The notes under the pieces: model-generated
What the model was told of the DNA's origin: nothing
Databases searched by the model: none
Seen by the model: the letters and a program-made list of their open reading frames with translations, nothing else
Position numbers and translations under genes: made by a program
In this document: positions 12,010 through 24,952 of the stretch, one piece after another
Layout: each line of letters begins with the position of its first letter
How positions within the stretch are numbered: the first letter of the stretch is position 1
DNA from: Ischnura elegans
Lineage: Eukaryota > Arthropoda > Insecta > Odonata > Coenagrionidae
Direction: 5' to 3'
Assembly: GCF_921293095.1 (NCBI RefSeq)
Contig: NC_060254.1
Location: 4,712,001 to 4,776,000, forward strand
DNA length: 64,000 nucleotides

Positions 12010-12166
12010 CAGTTCCTTCAGCACCTCGGTACATTGACAACACATTAAGTAATTTTTGAGCACTTTCCACGACATAAAAACCAGCAGAAATGGTAACTAA
12101 CAGAGAAATCATCCGATAAAATATTACCTCCCAGTGATATTCACCCACATGGCACTTGAATTCTTT
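12010..12166 (-). CDS. possible further dsRBD exon or relic
   Basis: Minus-strand frame reading KEFKCHVGEYHWE, then VVESAQKLLNVLSMYRG, then a stop near 12010. The first piece resembles the middle strands of a dsRBD and the second the C-terminal helix. An AG precedes 12166 and a GTAATA donor follows HWE. The expected first helix and the GxGxSKK motif are not visible, and the phase with the exon at 12317-12446 is not resolved. It may be a third-domain exon or a decayed copy. Confidence 0.3.
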
Positions 12167-12316
12167 GGTTAATCACGCTTGCATGAGAGAGGTCGTAATG
12201 ACAAAAAAAATTAAAAATGGCTTTCTCTTGCAAGCGGAATCCCCACTAAAAGGACCGGATACCAAAGGAAAAATGATCACAATAATGAAACCAAAAGTTG
12301 GAAAAAACGCACTTAC

Positions 12317-12659
12317 ACTTTTGTGGTAACGCCACTTGTAACCAGAAGCTGCGCACGAACTAATTTATCAGAATTGGCCAATGTTTCCAAAGCCTTTAAG
12401 GCAGCATTATGCTTCGCCTCTTTCTTGGAACGTCCACTTCCCGTCTCTAAAACAGAACAAGTTTTAATAGCAACGAAAAGTTTGAGTACTTCATAAGCAA
12501 TGGATTATCGCCCATACCTCGGACATTTCCTGCTGTCACGACGTACTGAAAGAAAGTATCGTGTCCAGCACTATCCGTAATGAGCTCATACTGAGGAGTA
12601 AATCCCTTTCTCAGCATATACTCATTCAAAGTTGACATCGGCGTTTTGGCCGTGGCCAT
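12317..12659 (-). CDS. dsRBD protein, first two coding exons (R2D2/Loqs/PRKRA-like)
   Basis: Exon 1 is 12518-12659, starting at an ATG (MATAKTPMSTLNEYML) and ending G|GTATGG. Exon 2 is 12317-12446, preceded by TTTTAG and ending before GTAAGT. Spliced together they give about 90 residues forming one complete double-stranded-RNA-binding domain: helix KTPMSTLNEYMLRKG, strands PQYELITDS and FFQYVVTAG, then ETGSGRSKKEAKHNAALKAL, the RNA-contacting GxGxSKK loop and last helix. A dsRBD at the extreme N-terminus is the layout of R2D2, Loquacious, TARBP2 and PRKRA, which act with Dicer in the cytoplasm. Later exons lie to the left and are not securely found. It runs in the same direction as the larger dsRBD gene at 27-57.5 kb. 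The family call is firm; the exact orthologue is an inference. Confidence 0.8.
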
Positions 12660-13049
12660 GATGTACCGGTTTACGCCCCAATTCTAAGGGAGTGTTTCTA
12701 CCTAATACACACAAAATAAAGGGCATGAGAGTTAACCAATTCACTACAACCATAAACACGTGAGATGACTTATTACATACCTCTTAAATTATTCAGCACA
12801 ATACACTTGTCACGACACACAGTTAACCACCAGCCCCGATAACGAGCGCGTCCCGAGATTCACTGGCAGTACTGCCGGTGCTGCCAAACCGTTCCGAAAT
12901 CAAATGGCAGTACGGGCAAGGGGGCGACAGAACTGCGATATATCGTATAGAAAACCTCTTTCGATTCGATTTTTCCGGAGCCCCAGTCAAGGGGGCGACA
13001 TACCCATAAGGATAATGCGTATAGGTTTTGATACATCAGTACCATCTAT

Positions 13050-14038
13050 GGGTGCTTTCCAATCGCGTATCTGCGCTGATCTGTTTTAAACTGTTTAGCT
13101 CAGAGCGTGTTCCAATCGCAGCTGTGACGTCATCTGCGCTAAACAGATGGGAACACATCCTGCACCGTTGTTCGTCTGCGCTAGCAGACAAAACTTGTGA
13201 TGGCGGGAAAATATATTGCTGACGGAAAATGAATTCCACCATCTCGAAGATATGTATGATGATCATTTGAGAATAATAAGCAATAATTTGATCTGTATAT
13301 GTTTTACATAAGTTTAATGAAGCTCGTAATTTGGGAAATATAATATTATCTTCGTCAAACGTAATGATTGATATAACATATGAGCATATAGGACGATAGC
13401 AAGAGGTGCCTAGTAGATTTTCTAGAAATGGAGAATGTAAGCTATTAAACTGGAATGTTATATTGCTTAGATTCTAAGCAGGTTTATTTCATTAGCTTAC
13501 ATGGATAGCGGGCGTATTATATACCAAATTTCCTTTAACGTTCATGTGGCGTTAATTGCATTCCATTAATTGTAATTCAGTACCGCAAAATAACTATCGA
13601 ATCGGCAGATTTATAATGCAGTGTTAACATTTTTTACGGCTTTACCTGCGTGATGTGGATGTAAGTTGTACGTGTATCTCAATCCAGAAATGCGAAATGA
13701 AGTACAACTGGTATAACTGCCGGCACTGCAGCGGTTCGGGAGAGGTAATTATTATGTAGCGATAGTTCCATTATTTTATTTCAATTAATACTTACTAGTG
13801 CTTATATAAATAAAAAATAATATAAACGAACATTTATCATCATTCTTCATTAATAATATGGCGAAGGTCAGTTCAAAAGCTACAGGTCATTTAAACATTC
13901 AACTTTTGCCGCCGATCAGTCCACCGTTTCTAAACACACGAGCGCAGATGCGTTCCAATCGTCTGTTTCAGTGTGCGCTAATGTGTTTCAATCTGTTGCG
14001 ATGTGAGCTAATCTGCGCAAGGTGATTGGAAAGCACCC
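13050..14038. mobile_element. PIF/Harbinger-like MITE in inverted-repeat arm
   Basis: The ends are GGGTGCTTTCCAATC in inverted orientation, with TAT on each side (13047-13049, 14039-14041). The opposite arm of the long inverted repeat (about 17262-17275) shows the same flanks joined across a single TAT, which gives the empty site directly. It is noncoding and 989 bp long. GCGCAGAT-type motifs recur near both ends. Confidence 0.8.
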
Positions 14039-15478
14039 TATGCCAGTGGTCCAATGCTGCCGCGAAGTTTGAATGCACATCTCGGCGCGTGTTTCAATTT
14101 TTTTACGCGTCACGATAGAGCGTGCTATTCAGGCCTAATAATGATACTGCAATTGCGAGAAACTTAAAAGCAGCGAATGTAGGAAAATCTTCCTGAAGAA
14201 CTTCCCCAGGTTACTGAAGCAGTAACCATAATACAAGATTAATGTACAAAGTCAACTGGCGATCTGGTGGTTGGTAAGAATAATGATCTCGGAAACTTAC
14301 TTCAGTGGACATTAGTATTTATTGATACAATAACTGGCAAAAGAAAGACAACAATAACAATTTCAATATGACATACTAGAGATGAAATCTGAGGAAATTA
14401 ACCATTCTACAAGCACATGAGATGCACAAGCAACAAATATCAATGACAACATGAGACGAGCAGCCTTTGCGTAATAGGAGAAAGATTCCATTACTTAAGT
14501 AAACACTCCACACTCCACAGACAAAGAGAGGGTGACCCAATTTTCCTTGAGGTAGATGTATCTTGCAATAGCTCTGGTACAGGGAAAATAATGCTAATCC
14601 TGAAACCATAGACCATAACAATACTTCACTAGAAATAAGCATGCAAGTTTGGATATCATTTCATGGAAGATATTTATTTAATTATGAAAGGAGGACATTA
14701 TTTCGTAGGAAGTTGTTCATGATGAGTACCCATTAAGATATACAACATATCTTGGCAGAGGAGTCTTAAAATGAAAGGTTCTTATAAGTTAATATCCATC
14801 ACTTATACGAAAGAAAGTATTCCAAAAGTAGAAAACGAGAAAAGTGAAGAATATTTTATACCAATGTAGCAGAAATTAAGTTCTTACTTCAAAATGAAAG
14901 AGATTAAAGTTTTAAGAAATGTAAACATCGCAGAACACTTAATGAATAATGCTCAATTAATGACAATTAAACACTTGAAAGGACAGAGTTGAAATAGCAA
15001 ATTACATACATAACCAACAAAATGATTATCATTAAACAAACGAAAGCATAGCACTAGCGATTAACGAGTAGTTTGAACACTAGAAAAACTGCTAGTACAA
15101 TGAAAAACATATTGAAATATAAGGAATACAAGACACCATAAAATTTTGAAAACATGAGAAAAGGTTAGCTAATCACAGGCTGAAATCAAAATGGAATAAT
15201 GAAGGAAACAGAATTACTCACATTTTCATCACCAAATACATTTCATACCCACGCAATTTAGCAATAACCAAGATCATTGAGACTCGTATCCTTCATCGAG
15301 CACATTCCAAAATCGTAAGGGACACTGTAAGCAATAAAAAAAAGTCTGCAGTTAACACTAATGACTATCAATAAGCCTCAATATCACGTTTGTTTACATC
15401 GAGATTCAATATGGCAGCCCCCAGTTCATTACTGCTCAGAAAAACAGGCTACACCAGCGCCTCTATGTTGGGTAGGCC

Positions 15479-15572
15479 GTTGGACCACTGGGGCTCCGGA
15501 AAAATCGAATCGAAAGAGGTTTTCTATACGATATATCGCAGTTCTGTCGGCCCCTTGCCCCAGTGGTCCAAC
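15479..15572. mobile_element. 94-bp mini-MITE
   Basis: It has perfect 15-bp inverted ends, GTTGGACCACTGGGG. The core contains CGATATATCGCAGTTCTGTC. Partial or further copies lie at about 12907-12992 (minus, next to the dsRBD gene start), 15580-15665 and 15769-15830. Confidence 0.55.
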
Positions 15573-18039
15573 AAAAGAGGTTTTCCATACGATATATCGC
15601 AGTTTTGTCGCCCCCTTGGTTGGACCACTGGGGCAAGGGGCCGACAGAACTGCGATATATCGTATACAGTTTCTTCTCCTGACCTTCCTTATTATTACAA
15701 CAATGTAGTGTTTATGATTTTGGAGTATAGGTACATGACCTATACTCCAAAATCATAAACACTACATTGTTGATATATCGTATAGAAAACCTCTTTCGAT
15801 TCGATTTTTCCGGAGCCCCAGGTCCAACGGCCTACCCAACATAGAGGCGCTGGTGTAGCCTGTTTTTCTGAGCAGTAATGAACTGGGGGCTGCCATATTG
15901 AATCTCGATGTAAACAAACGTGATATTGAGGCTTATTGATAGTCATTAGTGTTAACTGCAGACTTTTTTTTATTGCTTACAGTGTCCCTTACGATTTTGG
16001 AATGTGCTCGATGAAGGATACGAGTCTCAATGATCTTGGTTATTGCTAAATTGCGTGGGTATGAAATGTATTTGGTGATGAAAGTGTGAGTAATTCTGTT
16101 TCCTTCATTATTCCATTTTGATTTCAACCTGTGATTAGCTAACCTTTTCTCATGTTTTCAAAATTTTATGGTGTCTTGTATTCCTTATATTTCAATATGT
16201 TTTTCATTGTACTTGCAGTTTTTCTAGTGTTCAAACTACTCATTTATCGCTAGTGCTATGCTTTCGTTTGTTTAATGCTAATCATTTTGTTGGTTATGTA
16301 TGTAATTTGCTATTTCAACTCTGTCCTTTCAACTGTTTAATTGTCATTAATTGAGCATCATTCATTAAGTGTTCTACGATGTTTACATTTCTTAAAACTT
16401 TAATCTCTTTCATTTTGAAGTAAGAACTTAATTTCTACTACATTGGTATAAAATATTCTTCACTTTTCTCGTTTTCTACTTTTGGAATACTTTCTTTCGT
16501 ATAAGTGATTGATATTAACTTATAAGAACCTTTCATTTTAAGACTCCTCTGCCAAGATATGTTGCATATCTTAATGGGTACTCATCATGAACAACTTCCT
16601 ACGAAATAATGTCCTCCTTTCATAATTAAATAATTATCTTCCATGAAATGATATCCAAACTTGCATGCTTATTTCTAGTGAAGTATTGTTATGGTCTATG
16701 GTTTCAGGATTAGCATTGTTTTCCCTGTACCAGAGCTATTGCAAGATACATCTACCTCAAGGAAAATTGGGTCACCCTCTTTGTCTATAACTGTGGAGTG
16801 TTTAATTAAGTAATGGAATCTTTCTCCTATTACGCAAAGGCTGCTCATCTCATGTTGTCATTGATATTTGTTGCTTGTGCATCTCATGTGCTTGTAGAAT
16901 GGTTAACTTTCTCAGATTTCATCTCTAGTATGTCATATTGAAATTGTTATTGTTGTATTTCTTTTGCCAGTTATTGTATCAATAAATACTAATGTCCACT
17001 GAAGTAAGTTTCCGAGATCATTATTCTTACCAACCACCAGATCGCCAGTTGACTTTGTACATTAATCTTGTATTATGGTTACTGCTTTAGTAACCTGGGG
17101 AAGTTCTTCAGGAAGATTTTCCTACATTCACTGCTTTTAAGTTTCTCGCAATTGCAGTATCATTATTAGGCCTGAATAGCACGCTCTATCGTGACGCGTA
17201 AAAAAAATTGAAACACGCGCCGAGATGTGCATTCAAACTTCGCGGCAGCATTGGACCACTGGCATAGATGGCACTGGTGTATCAAAACCTATACGCATTA
17301 TCCTTATGGGTATCCCCTTGGTACGGGGGCCTTCACAGTTCGGCGTTGCGCAGAGTCCTCTGGATGGCAGTTCTCTACACTACTCCCTCATAGGGTCGAG
17401 TCGTTCCATACACTTCCACTATGGGAATTGAGACGTCCGCCATTTTAGTTCTTCCGTCTCTATAGAGGCCGTTTTCCAATTCGCAATTATTCACCCTTCG
17501 TGCACTTTTCGATCGTCAACTTACGGATGTGACGACAGCAAGGGTGGATCCAATCGGTTGAGGGCGCAAGGGAACGAAGGGTAAGTGAACTAGGGAACGC
17601 GGATGCTCCCTCGCTCCCTTCCCCTCGTAGGAAGTGGACGTCAAAATGGCGGCAATGGAAAACTCAGAAATCTTGAACTGGAGTTTTAAGTAATTTTGTG
17701 TTTATTATGTGAGCTCTTCTACGTTATATTATATCGGCATTGTGAATTCTTGCTCTTCGCATGCAAAAATATAAGTATAAAGGCGAAATTGATTCTTAAA
17801 TCAACCACCAGATATTCTAACACTACCCCGTGCGTCACATTTCGTTACTGCCAATAGTTCGCATTATTTCCGTTCACACTTTATGGCGCCAGTAGAGCAT
17901 TAGTAAGGGCAGGTCGTGTCACGCACTTGACCAATGTAATCCGCCATCTTGATTCTCAAGCGCGGCGGGAATTCAAATTTTACGTGCATTTAAATGGGAG
18001 ACATAGGTAAAAGGGAACACGGTTATCTCACAACGTAAT

Positions 18040-20480
18040 CGATGCAGGGACATGAAATTTTTTTTATAAATAGTTCATAAAATGGAAATTTATGATACGT
18101 CTGTATTTTGAGTCTATGGTCCACGGTTCGACTCTAGAAAAATTGTCAAATCATGGGAAAAATAAATTTCGCACTGCAGCGCTCTGGATGCATGGGTTGT
18201 AAGGCACCATGTCTTTCTTCCTTATTTAGGAAGTCTGCTGCATGAAATTTTCCATGGTCATAGATGATTATAATATACTTGCGAATACGGGCAGTTTTTG
18301 ACACTGAAGACCTCGGTTCGACTCTAGAAAAATTGTCAACTCACGGGAAAAATAAATTTCGCACTGCAGCGCTCTGGATGCATGGGTTGTAAGGCACCAT
18401 GTCTTGCTTCCTTATTTAGGAAGTCTGGTACATGAAATTTTCCATGGTCATAGATGATTATAATATACTTGCGAACACGGGCAGTTTTTGACACTGAAGA
18501 CCTCGGTTCGACTCTAGAAAAATTGTCAACTCACGGGAAAAATAAATTTCGCACTGCAGCGCTCTGGATGCATGGGTTGTAAGGCACCATGTCTTTCTTC
18601 CTTATTTAGGAAGTCTGGTACATGAAATTTTCCATGGCCATAGATGATTATAATATACTTGCGAACACGGGCAGTTTTTGACACTGAAGACCTCGGTTCG
18701 ACTCTAGAAAAATTGTCAACTCACGGGAAAAATAAATTTCGCACTGCAGCGCTCTGGATGCATGGGTTGAAAGGCACCATGTCTTGCTTCCTTATTTAGG
18801 AAGTCTGGTACATGAAATTTTCCATGGTCATAGATGATTATAATATACTTGCGAACACGGGCAGTTTTTGACACTGAAGACCTCGGTTCGACTCTAGAAA
18901 AATTGTCAACTCACGGGAAAAATAAATTTCGCACTGCAGCGCTCTGGATGCATGGGTTGTAAGGCACCATGTCTTGCTTCCTTATTTAGGAAGTCTGGTA
19001 CATGAAATTTTCCATGGCCATAGATGATTATAATATACTTGCGAACACGGGCAGTTTTTGACACTGAAGACCTCGGTTCGACTCTAGAAAAATTGTCAAC
19101 TCACGGGAAAAATAAATTTCGCACTGCAGCGCTCTGGATGCATGGGTTGTAAGGCACCATGTCTTTCTTCCTAATTTAGGAAGTCTGCTACATGAAATTT
19201 TCCATGGTCATAGATAATTATAATATACTTGCGAACACGGGCAGTTTTTGACACTGAAGACCTCGGTTCGACTCTAGAAAAATTGTCAACTCACGGGAAA
19301 AATAAATTTCGCACTGCAGCGCTCTGGATGCATGGGTTGTAAGGCACCATGTCTTGCTTCCTTATTTAGGAAGTCTGGTACATGAAATTTTCCATGGTCA
19401 TAGATGATTATAATATACTTGCGAACACGGGCAGTTTTTGACACTGAAGACCTCGGTTCGACTCTAGAAAAATTGTCAACTCACGGGAAAAATAAATTTC
19501 GCACTGCAGCGCTCTGGATGCATGGGTTGTAAGGCACCATGTCTTGCTTCCTTATTTAGGAAGTCTGGTACATGAAATTTTCCATGGTCATAGATGATTA
19601 TAATATACTTGCGAACACGGGCAGTTTTTGACACTGAAGACCTCGGTTCGACTCCAGAAAAATTGTCAACTCACGGGAAAAATAAATTTCGCACTGCAGC
19701 GCTCTGGATGCATGGGTTGTAAGGCACCATGTCTTGCTTCCTTATTTAGGAAGTCTGGTACATGAAATTTTCCATGGTCATAGATAATTATAATATACTT
19801 GCGAACACGGGTAATTTTTGACACTGAAGACCTCGGTTCGACTCTAGAAAAATTGTCAACCCACGCGACAAAAATTTTCTTACTTCAGCGCTCCGGGTGC
19901 ATAGGTACAAGGAACCATGTTTTATTCCTTTATTTATGAAATTAGATTCATGAAATCTCCCAAGGTCATAGGAAATTATAGTATACTTGATAACATGGGC
20001 GGTTTTTAGTCTGACGACCTCGGTTCGACTCTGGAAAAATTTACAAGCCAAGCGAAAAAAACATTCGTTCTACAGCGCTCCGTGTGTATAGGTACAAGGA
20101 ACCATGTCTCACTTCCTTAATTAGGAAGTCCGGTGCATGGAATTTTCCACGATCATAGTTAATTACATTATACTAGATAATAAGGGCGGTTTTCGACCCT
20201 GAAGATCTCGGTTCAACTCTGAAAAAATCCCCAACCCACACAACAAAAATTGTCTTCAGCGATCCGGGTGAATAGGTACAAGGAACCATGTTTCATTCCT
20301 TCATTTATGAAGTTAGATTCATGAAATCTCCCAAGGTTATAGGAAATTATAGCATACCTGATAATACTTTTATTATTTTATTAAATAAAAATTAAATTAT
20401 TAAAATTATATTATATGGCGGTATTTTAGTCTGAGGACCTTGGTTCGACTCTCGAAAAATGCCCAAACCAAGCGATACGA
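18040..20480. repeat. 190-bp satellite array
   Basis: The sequence repeats with an exact 190-bp period: the anchor CCTCGGTTCGACTC recurs at 18311, 18501, 18691, 18881, 19071, 19261, 19451, 19641 and 19831. It then decays, with spacing about 187, 188 and 232 bases. Central copies are almost identical; the edges are diverged, as expected from unequal exchange. Each unit carries GGTTCGACTCT, close to a polymerase III B box, and a small hairpin CTTCCTTATTTAGGAAG. There is no coding. Confidence 0.95.
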
Positions 20481-20499
20481 TGACTGATCTAAGAGGGTT

Positions 20500-22740
20500 G
20501 TGAATTTATTAACATTGCTACTCCAAATCATGTATGTAATACTAGAACCATCTGCTTACCAATTTTCTAAGAATCATGACAAATAATCTGACTGCAACTG
20601 CATTTAATTCAGCACAGAGCAAATGCATTCCAAATTACACCCAGACCATTAACAATTAAAATACTTATTGAGATGAATTGCTGGATAGAAATAAAAAAAG
20701 CTGGCACATCGTAATCACATCCTTATATTATAATAAAATTCACTACAATCTCCACAGTTCAGTAAATCACATAACTATTTACAATTACAGTCATATAAAG
20801 TAATGTTTGATCATTAAAACAGAAAGTCATGGGCAATAGAATATTTTTCCAGAATAAATAAAATATAATTTTGTTGAAATAGTAGTACAATTTGATCAAA
20901 CTAATTTCAAAACAGATGCACATAATTTAAGGCTTTTAAAACATCCATTTAAAGGTGCACTGCCATAATGTCTAGACTTTAAGGAATGATGATTTTGCTA
21001 ATGCTGGCAAATGTAGCAGTAAGGTCCACACAACAGGTATCACCCTCAGGATTACAAATCCAGCCTGCCACTTAATGCATAGTATCCTGTCCCGGATTAA
21101 GAAGAACAGTTTTTCAAATAGTTCATGATTATCCACTGCACCAGGCTGCTAGAAAACATAACATATAAATACCATGAGACAAAGTAAACCGAAGAGTTAA
21201 CAATGTAATTAATTGAACAAACCATTCAATTTGAGATGCACAAGTATGTTCATGGGAAATCAACATTCAAAAGGAAAAAGTTATGTTCATCCAAGTTATC
21301 ATTATAGGTCAGTGTATAGACTCATATACTCCAATAGCATATACCAGCATTGCATTATAATTTGCATTGCATTATATACTTGCATTATAACAGCTTTGCC
21401 CTGATTTTATCTAACTTAAGAGACAGATTAGAGACAGCTTATCAAACTTACTTCACCAACGTTACCAAAGATAATCAGACTTCACCATCCCCACAGGTCA
21501 AAAATACTAAGATTTTCCTAAAGCAATGTCCCTGATGGGTATCTCATTTGCTCCACCATTGAAGACAGATCAACCTAGAAGAAAGAAAATAATTATAAGG
21601 ACATCCTTGGATACATTTCGAAAAGGCAAGACAAATGAAAAATGCACCTACTTACTCATGCTTGCCAATCATTCATCTTCATAGACTGTTTCCACAATGT
21701 TCCGAATGAGACTCACTTGCTCCCATAGTTAACACAGATGTTATTCCATTCTTCAAATCATTTAACAACTCTCATGGCTAACATGTTCACAATTCACCAA
21801 ACCATAGATGACAAAGGAACCTAGGAAAGTGATAACATGTCCATATGATAATAATAAACTCTCATTGAATGCTTATTAATTGTCTAAAGTTGAGGCCTAT
21901 GTTAATTAGTTAGAAATTGTAAATATTGCCAATCCCAATAATGAATGTAATACTAGAATAATCCGCATGCAAATATTCCAAGAATCACGGCAAATAATCT
22001 GACACAGTGATGTCAGTGTGCACTCAGGTGAGCCTTTAGGTACATTAAAGATTTTACAAATAACTGCAATAAATGAATATACATCAGAACATTAATTAGA
22101 ATAGGATGGATTCCAAACTCAATCACTGATTTTAAGTCAGCAAATGCTGCACGGAGCAAATGCATTCCAAATTGAGCAATTAGACTCAGACAATTAACAA
22201 TGACAAGACAATCATGGATGTAAATAACTGAAGCATAAAGCCTGTTAAATTGTAGGAAGTAGTTTTACAAATCCAGTAGAATACCTCGCTCATGTGTTAA
22301 TTTTAATGGATATATTATGGGTTGAAATGCACTATAGATACAGGGTGGGGTACAGACATAATGGGTATTAAATGAAACGAAATGATTAATACCGAGATAA
22401 ATGCAGGAGATAACCCCGAAAGGAAAGATATGGTGCATCTCAATATGCAGTCAAACTATACTAATAATGTTGCATTGATGGAGAGAGAAATAAATCATCC
22501 AGGCTCATCATAATCACATTCTTATATTATAATTCACTACAATCTCCACGGTTAAGTTAATCACAAAACTGTATCTATATTCACATAAGTCATATGAGTG
22601 TGCACTGATCATTAAGAGGGATAGTTATAATATGCATATTATCATCCTGGAATAAGAATAACTGTTCTTCAAGTAGTTCATCAATAACCATTGCACCAGG
22701 CTGCTAGAAAACACAACATATAAAAACCATTATAAAAAGT
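20500..22740. repeat. diverged direct segmental duplication
   Basis: Blocks from about 20530-21150 recur in the same order at about 21940-22730. Examples are the GTAATACTAGAA / CAAATAATCTGAC stretch, the GAGCAAATGCATTCCAAATT stretch, the TTCACTACAATCTCCAC stretch, and CACCAGGCTGCTAGAAAAC. Indels separate the two copies. No coding was found. Confidence 0.7.
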
Positions 22741-23149
22741 ATACCAAATGCCAGCAATTCCATACTTAAAGTCATCAACTTCTTAAAATAAACTGATATT
22801 CTCCCTGATGTAAGATCCAAATAAAATCCTTGTACACCTGAAATAGAATTACAAACACTATTTGAAACAATACATGCTACATAACTTTCACAGGTTGTAA
22901 AATCTCACATATTAACCAAACATGAGAATAAAGTTAACATGTCATTCAGCATTTGCCAGCTATATGAAAGGCTGTTCATAGCAATATATAAGGTATCATA
23001 TTCTCAAATAACACAAGCTAGCTCATGCCATTACTAAATACTACCCAGTTCCCAAACTAATCCTACAAAAATATTTTGTAGCCTATAAAAGGGTGGGAAA
23101 AATGTGCACATTAACATTATTGAAACAAGTTCTAATTCTCTTACATGAC

Positions 23150-24140
23150 TTACCATTTTTTTTATAAATAATCCTCATGAGGCAACCAACTTCTTCCTTA
23201 AATTCTCCAGCCATCATTCCATAATTCAACTGATTTCACCATCACTCATGAATACCGTGTTAATGCCTCAACTGACCATAGATCATAATTCAACCTAGAA
23301 GAATGATAATAATGATATGAACACCATTGGGAATATGTTGCAACGGAACACAAGATGAAAAAATGCACCTACTTACATATGTGTGGTTATGAGACAGCTT
23401 CATAAACTTTTCCGACAATGTTCCCCATAAGACTCTCACTTGCTTCCTTAATTTCTCTATCTACATTCTACAATTCAAATGATTTTACCAGCTCTCATAA
23501 GTAACATGTTCACACTTCACCTGACCATGGATCATATATCAACCTAGAAGAATTATTAGAATTAAAAGAACAACCATGGAAATATGTAGCAAGGGAAGGA
23601 CTGGATGAAAAAATACATCTACTTACACCTTTATGGTTGTGGAACAGCATCTATGACTTCTTTCAATAATGTTCCCCCAGGAAACTGTCACATTGTCCTT
23701 AAATTATCCAGCAAAATTCTACAATTCCAATGATTTTACCAGCTCTCATGAGTAATATGTACACGCTTCAACTGACCATAGACCATTCAACCTAGAAGGA
23801 TGACAATAATGATAAAAACAACCTTGGTAATATGTTATAAATTTATAACAATATTTTGCGATTGCAAGGGAGGACAATGGAAAAAAACATCTACTTACAC
23901 CTGTGTACTTATGAAACAGCTTCCAAGACTTAGGCAGTATTCCTCATAAGACGGTCACTTGCTTCCTTAATTTATCCAGCAGTCATTCCACAGTTCAAAT
24001 GCTTTCATGAGTACATTTTTATTTTGTTGCTGCTTCACCTGACTAGCTCATCATAGTTCAACCTGAAAAAATGGCAGAAATAATAGGAACAACCTTGGAA
24101 ATAGTTTGCATAGGAAGGACAGGTAATGCCTGCGAAAAGC
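23150..24140 (-). repeat. tandem units with conserved splice-donor motif
   Basis: Four to five diverged units of about 245-275 bp each begin CAACCTAGAAG on the plus strand. An isolated relative lies at 21565-21830. On the minus strand each unit keeps GTAAGTAG at the same place (plus positions 23371-23376, 23621-23626, 23893-23898, and 21650-21655). Just before it is a coding-like stretch such as REIKEASESLMGNIVG in the 23.4-kb unit. Stops break the frame in other units. They may be duplicated exons of the minus-strand gene at 25 kb, or simply a repeat. Confidence 0.55.
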
Positions 24141-24952
24141 AATGCTCATCACAATAATATCAGATTATAAATTGTATGTGGTCATTTTCATTAGGCTTCA
24201 CCGTATTGATTCACATCCTACAGTGGGTAATCTATTAACACATATAATGATTAGTATCTATTACAATGTTGAATATTTATTACTTTTTGCATGAATTTGG
24301 CCATATAATGTTCAACTTTTGCACTAATCCACAATAAAATGGGCTGATGTTGTTGCACCATTTACACAGGAAATGAATGATAGCATAGATTTAAGGTCTA
24401 TTTTTCCCACACTACTGTTACACTCTCAATAACTTAACCTCACATAATACCACATGTCCTTATTCCCATGAATTCAACACACAATGACTGCACTCAAATA
24501 ACTGTCAAATAATTGAACTGCCATATATTGATATCCCTATAGCCCACACTTTAATTAAATTCCTGTCAATAGACCCTTCCTTTAAATGAAGATATACTTT
24601 GCGACATTCTCAAAAACTACCAGACAACTTTATAAATGGTACATAGGCTTTATATAAATTTATACGCGAAGGAGTCCATGTATGAAGTTATAGGTTACTG
24701 CAATTCGGTGTGCATAATATCCAGTATCATGAAAATATCACTTCAACAGCACTGATACAAAAAAGTTAACTGAAAGCCAAACAAATAACGTAACAAGTGA
24801 TAATTCAATATTCTACTACATAACTCATAAATTTACTACACACTAGCAGAATTAAAACTCGAGTAAAGCATATAACTTTCTCGTACATGGTTGCATTGAA
24901 CTTCACAATCATAATTTGTAAATACTTTTCCATAATATCATAATACACTTAC

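Larger units (their letters stand above)
13003..17313. repeat. long inverted repeat, arms about 1.54 kb
   Basis: The left arm (13003-13049 plus 14042-15536) and right arm (15771-17313) are inverted copies. By eye they differ at only a few percent of positions. The left arm is interrupted by a 989-bp MITE. The central loop (15537-15770) itself contains shorter inverted repeats, including a near-perfect hairpin around 15736 (about 31-bp arms). No protein is encoded in either arm. It lies directly upstream of the dsRBD gene at 12.66 kb. It may be a transposon with giant terminal repeats or a hairpin-RNA locus. Confidence 0.85.

Noticed and set aside
15361-15946. Several open frames of 68-122 codons in the long inverted repeat.
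   Set aside because: They are mirror images of each other across the palindrome and consist of the repeated mini-MITE. No protein family is apparent.
18040-20480. Hammerhead ribozyme in the 190-bp satellite: each unit has CTGAAGA, then GAAA 16 bases later and GTC 4 bases after that.
   Set aside because: The strings and spacing resemble a hammerhead core, but the bases after CTGAAGA and before GAAA do not pair, and neither do the putative stem I strands.
18040-20480. CRISPR-like regular array.
   Set aside because: The whole 190-bp unit is conserved, with no variable spacers, and the context is eukaryotic. It is a satellite.
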